A stretch of DNA of 8,410 nucleotides from Bacteroidota bacterium (lineage in GTDB: Bacteria > Bacteroidota > Bacteroidia > Chitinophagales > Chitinophagaceae), in NCBI GenBank assembly GCA_023423015.1, contig JAFAGE010000009.1, positions 1 to 8,410 of the forward strand, read 5' to 3'. Position 1 is the stretch's first letter, and each line of letters opens with the position of its first letter. Below the pieces are notes generated by a model. It was not told where the DNA came from. It searched no databases and worked only from the letters and a program-made list of their open reading frames with translations. The position numbers and the translations under genes are program-made. This document shows, in pieces, positions 6,776 to 8,410 of the stretch.

Positions 6776-7705
6776 ATGTCCACATCCTTGCAGCTCTCCA
6801 TCGTATCACCGGTGTATCATACAGGCAGTATGCTTGCTGAGCTGGTAAACCGGATTGTGACCAACATACCTTCCGAGGTAATCTCCTTCGAGATTATCCT
6901 TGTTGACGATGGCAGCAAAGATGATTCATGGTCTATTGTACATAACATTTGCGGCAAATATCCACAGGTAAGAGGTCTCCGCTTAAGCCGGAATTTTGGC
7001 CAGCATGCAGCCATTTCTGCCGGATTACAAAACGCCGGTGGAGAATGGATAATTGTGATGGATAGCGATCTCCAGGACCAACCCGAACTAATCCCGACGC
7101 TTTATGAGAAGGCAGGAAATGGGCATCCCATTGTTCTCGCTCGTCGTGTTCGCCGCAACGATCCGTTTACACGCAAATTTGCTTCAAGAGTTTTCTATTG
7201 GTTGCTAGCCCGCTTGTCTGACATATCGCCTGATTACATGATGGGTAATTTTGGAATTTACCATCGCCAGGTGATCGACGCTGTGGTGCAGATGAAGGAA
7301 ACGCATAGATTTTTTCCGATGATGGTAGCATGGACGGGCTTTCCAGTAACGCATGTGGATACCGTGCATGAGAAACGTGCGGCTGGCAATTCAGGTTACA
7401 GCTTCCGAAAGCTGGTACAACTCGCGCTTCAAATCACCCTCTCCTATTCTGACCGGCCGCTTCGGTACATTGTAAAAGCTGGCATGCTGATCTCACTGCT
7501 TAGCGCCATCTATGCATTCGTTATCCTGGTGAAATATTTCACCGGAAGTATTACCGTGCTTGGTTACACCAGTCTGATTGTGTCGATCTGGTTCATTGGC
7601 GGACTAATTCTTTTTACACTTGGCATTGTGGGTTTGTATGTGGGGCGAACATTTGAACAAACAAAGGGCAGACCGTTTTTTGTAGTGAAGGAAATATCGG
7701 AGTAG
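6776..7705 (+). CDS. GT2 polyprenyl-phosphate glycosyltransferase (GtrB/ArnC/DPM1 type)
   Basis: A 309-aa family 2 glycosyltransferase. It transfers a sugar from a nucleotide donor to undecaprenyl phosphate at the inner face of the cytoplasmic membrane. The GT-A domain (7-225) shows SIVSPVYHTG (8-17), VDDGSKDDS (43-51), LRLSRNFGQHAAISAGL (68-84), with the RNFGQ typical of this subgroup, and MDSDLQDQPE (95-104), with D96/D98 as the metal-binding DxD. EKRAAGNSGYSFRKL (199-213) matches the R-x-x-G-x-S-x-Y/W-x-x-x-K/R-L region near the membrane. Two C-terminal helices (about 232-253 and 265-290) precede GRTFEQTKGRPFFVV, a typical ending. The 60-base gap after the preceding gene contains two AACTTTTC copies but no clear promoter. 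Its TAG stop overlaps the first unit of a heptamer array. The sugar carried is unknown; the amino sugar from the upstream gene is a guess. Confidence 0.88.
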   Translation: MSTSLQLSIVSPVYHTGSMLAELVNRIVTNIPSEVISFEIILVDDGSKDDSWSIVHNICGKYPQVRGLRLSRNFGQHAAISAGLQNAGGEWIIVMDSDLQDQPELIPTLYEKAGNGHPIVLARRVRRNDPFTRKFASRVFYWLLARLSDISPDYMMGNFGIYHRQVIDAVVQMKETHRFFPMMVAWTGFPVTHVDTVHEKRAAGNSGYSFRKLVQLALQITLSYSDRPLRYIVKAGMLISLLSAIYAFVILVKYFTGSITVLGYTSLIVSIWFIGGLILFTLGIVGLYVGRTFEQTKGRPFFVVKEISE

Positions 7706-7773
7706 GGCGAAGGGCGAAGGACGGAGGGCGAAGGGCGGAGAAAGAACGGAGAACGGAGAACGGAGAACGGAAT
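7704..7773. repeat. Ten-unit heptamer array, two unit types
   Basis: Ten consecutive 7-base units. The first block is AGGGCGA, AGGGCGA, AGGACGG, AGGGCGA, AGGGCGG; then AGAAAGA as a junction; then ACGGAGA three times and ACGGAAT. Read on the - strand the units are TCGCCCT and TCTCCGT, fitting the CC-core pattern of the other arrays. It begins inside the TAG stop of the GT2 gene (7703-7705) and leads directly into the GGCGGA inverted repeat. It is the longest array in the window and the only one purine-rich on the + strand. Confidence 0.85.
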
Positions 7774-7776
7774 AAG

Positions 7777-7812
7777 GGCGGACTTGTCCGCCGAAGCTTT
7801 AGCGAAGGCGGA
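7777..7812. repeat. Three-arm inverted repeat (GGCGGA / TCCGCC / GGCGGA)
   Basis: GGCGGAC (7777-7783), TT, GTCCGCC (7786-7792) forms a perfect 7-bp hairpin. The same TCCGCC (7787-7792) can instead pair with GGCGGA at 7807-7812, enclosing GAA-GC-TTTA-GC-GAA, where the two GC pairs close a TTTA loop. The two hairpins are mutually exclusive. There is no T-run after it on either strand, so it is not a standard terminator. It looks like a dispersed intergenic repeat; its position after the GT2 stop could still affect the mRNA 3' end. Confidence 0.65.
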
Positions 7813-7882
7813 GGAAAACTATTTTCTGTTAAATACAACTTCATTCGTCATTTCTTTTCCATTTTTATTCCACTCGCATATT

Positions 7883-8149
7883 TTATTTTGATCCTCCTGC
7901 AATTTGAAGCGCATCTTTCATCACTTCTCTAAAGCCGTCGTCAAAATTTAAAAAAATGACGTTGTATAAAATAAATAAAAAAATAGATTTGTCTTCACCG
8001 AACCGTTTCTCCTCATTTTTTAAGCAGTCAATCTTCTCCTGATTCAACCGGGCTATGCATTTGTAGCATGTTGTGCCGATTAATTGGTGCGCTTGTGCAT
8101 GTGACTGAGATGGCGAAGCCTTTGCTCCAACTGCCTCATTAAGCCATAT
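7883..8149 (-). pseudogene. Possible gene remnant: open frame without a start codon
   Basis: An 88-codon stop-free frame on the - strand in AT-rich DNA, ending with TAA at 7885-7883. The peptide looks like protein: WLNEAVGAKASPSQSHAQAH near the start, then TTCYKCIARLNQEKIDCLKNEEKRFGEDKS, a hydrophobic SIFLFILYNVIFLNF stretch and DDGFREVMKDALQIAGGSK at the end. It has three cysteines and a mixed charged helix pattern. No ATG or GTG occurs until nine codons or so before the end; one TTG lies in the middle. An ATG-AAT-ATG just upstream (8153-8145) is one base out of frame, so a single-base shift would join it. I read this as a truncated or frameshifted gene of unknown family. A chance frame is possible. 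It sits back-to-back with the GT9 gene, leaving no room for a long N-terminus. Confidence 0.35.
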
Positions 8150-8187
8150 TCATATTTATTCTTCTATTCGTTTAATGGCGGTAGATT

Positions 8188-8410
8188 ATGAAAATTGTTA
8201 TCTACCCGGCACGCTTCAATCGTTCCAATGCCGGTGAAATTCTGATCAACGTCCTGCTGGTACGTGAACTTTCAAAACACGCCCGCGTTTATATTGTTGG
8301 CAATTGCGATGACGTGATGCATTACCTCACCAGGAACAATCCGTTTGCACACCGGATTATAACGCGCAGCAGCGGATGCTTCAGGGAAAAACTTCGCAAC
8401 GCCTTTCATC
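8188..8410 (+). CDS. GT9 (heptosyltransferase-like) glycosyltransferase, N-terminal part
   Basis: The first 74 codons of a gene that continues beyond the window. It starts MKIVIYPARFNRSNAGEILI, with an in-frame TAG at 8182-8184 fixing the start at 8188. The pattern of a short beta strand, then GEIL (16-19), LLVRELSK (23-30), RVYIVGN (33-39), a helix with VMHYLTRNNPF (43-53) and AHRIITRSS matches the N-terminal Rossmann half of GT9 enzymes, where GDxLLxxPxxRxLK and a later 'NP-x-I-D-x-I/V' segment are typical. GT9 enzymes add heptose or other sugars during lipopolysaccharide core synthesis. Glu replaces the usual Asp of the GD motif. Location after the aminotransferase/GT-C/GT2 genes supports a surface-glycan role. 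No clear promoter or Shine-Dalgarno is seen. Another GT-B family remains possible because the catalytic half is missing. Confidence 0.6.
   Translation, partial: MKIVIYPARFNRSNAGEILINVLLVRELSKHARVYIVGNCDDVMHYLTRNNPFAHRIITRSSGCFREKLRNAFH

Noticed and set aside
7814..7826. GAAAA-CTA-TTTTC mini hairpin after the inverted repeat
   Set aside because: Five A-T-rich pairs are weak, there is no GC stem and the T-run is too short for a terminator.
7614..7844. 76-aa open frame on the - strand, rich in Ser/Pro/Arg
   Set aside because: It runs antisense through the end of the GT2 gene, the heptamer array and the inverted repeat; its S/P/R-rich repeating composition is produced by the 7-base repeats.
8122..8160. 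Promoter for the GT9 gene (TTG ... TATTTATT)
   Set aside because: The spacer would be 28 bases and the -7 element matches only four of six fixed bases.

Overview
The window looks like chromosomal DNA of a Bacteroidota bacterium, most likely from the Chitinophagaceae or a related family. Three observations point there. No start codon is preceded by a good Shine-Dalgarno sequence. At least two genes have upstream elements close to the Bacteroidota TTG / TAnnTTTG promoter. Several proteins (the 200-aa unknown, the 67-aa acidic protein, the small four-helix membrane protein) resemble unnamed families I associate with that phylum. This assignment is inference; no rRNA or other marker is present.

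Left part (1-3564): unlinked housekeeping or accessory genes, often convergent and tightly packed. In order they are a FUSC/aromatic-acid-exporter-like membrane protein (+), a conserved protein of unknown function (-), an OsmC-family peroxidase (+), a 67-aa acidic protein (+), an AlkB-type 2-oxoglutarate/Fe(II) dioxygenase (-), a cysteine-rich putative lipoprotein (+) and a small four-helix membrane protein (-). Two convergent gene pairs have only 5 bases between their stop codons.

Right part (3631-8410): a cell-surface glycan segment, all on the + strand. An RffA/WecE-type sugar aminotransferase overlaps by 11 bases a 654-aa polytopic membrane protein with the layout of a GT-C glycosyltransferase. 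Sixty bases later comes a GtrB/ArnC/DPM1-type GT2 polyprenyl-phosphate glycosyltransferase. After a 482-base gap, the N-terminus of a GT9 (heptosyltransferase-like) enzyme runs off the window. Aminotransferase + polyprenyl-P GT2 + GT-C enzyme is the same logic as ArnB/ArnC/ArnT: make an amino sugar, load it on a lipid carrier, transfer it outside the inner membrane. The aminotransferase here, however, resembles RffA/WecE and not ArnB.

The most unusual DNA is intergenic. Five gene borders carry short tandem arrays with a strict 7-base period. Their units differ from place to place but mostly fit one pattern (YYNCCNY on one strand). The largest array begins inside the stop codon of the GT2 gene. 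It is followed by a three-arm GGCGGA/TCCGCC/GGCGGA inverted repeat, then by an AT-rich 88-codon open frame on the - strand that has no normal start codon and looks like a gene remnant.
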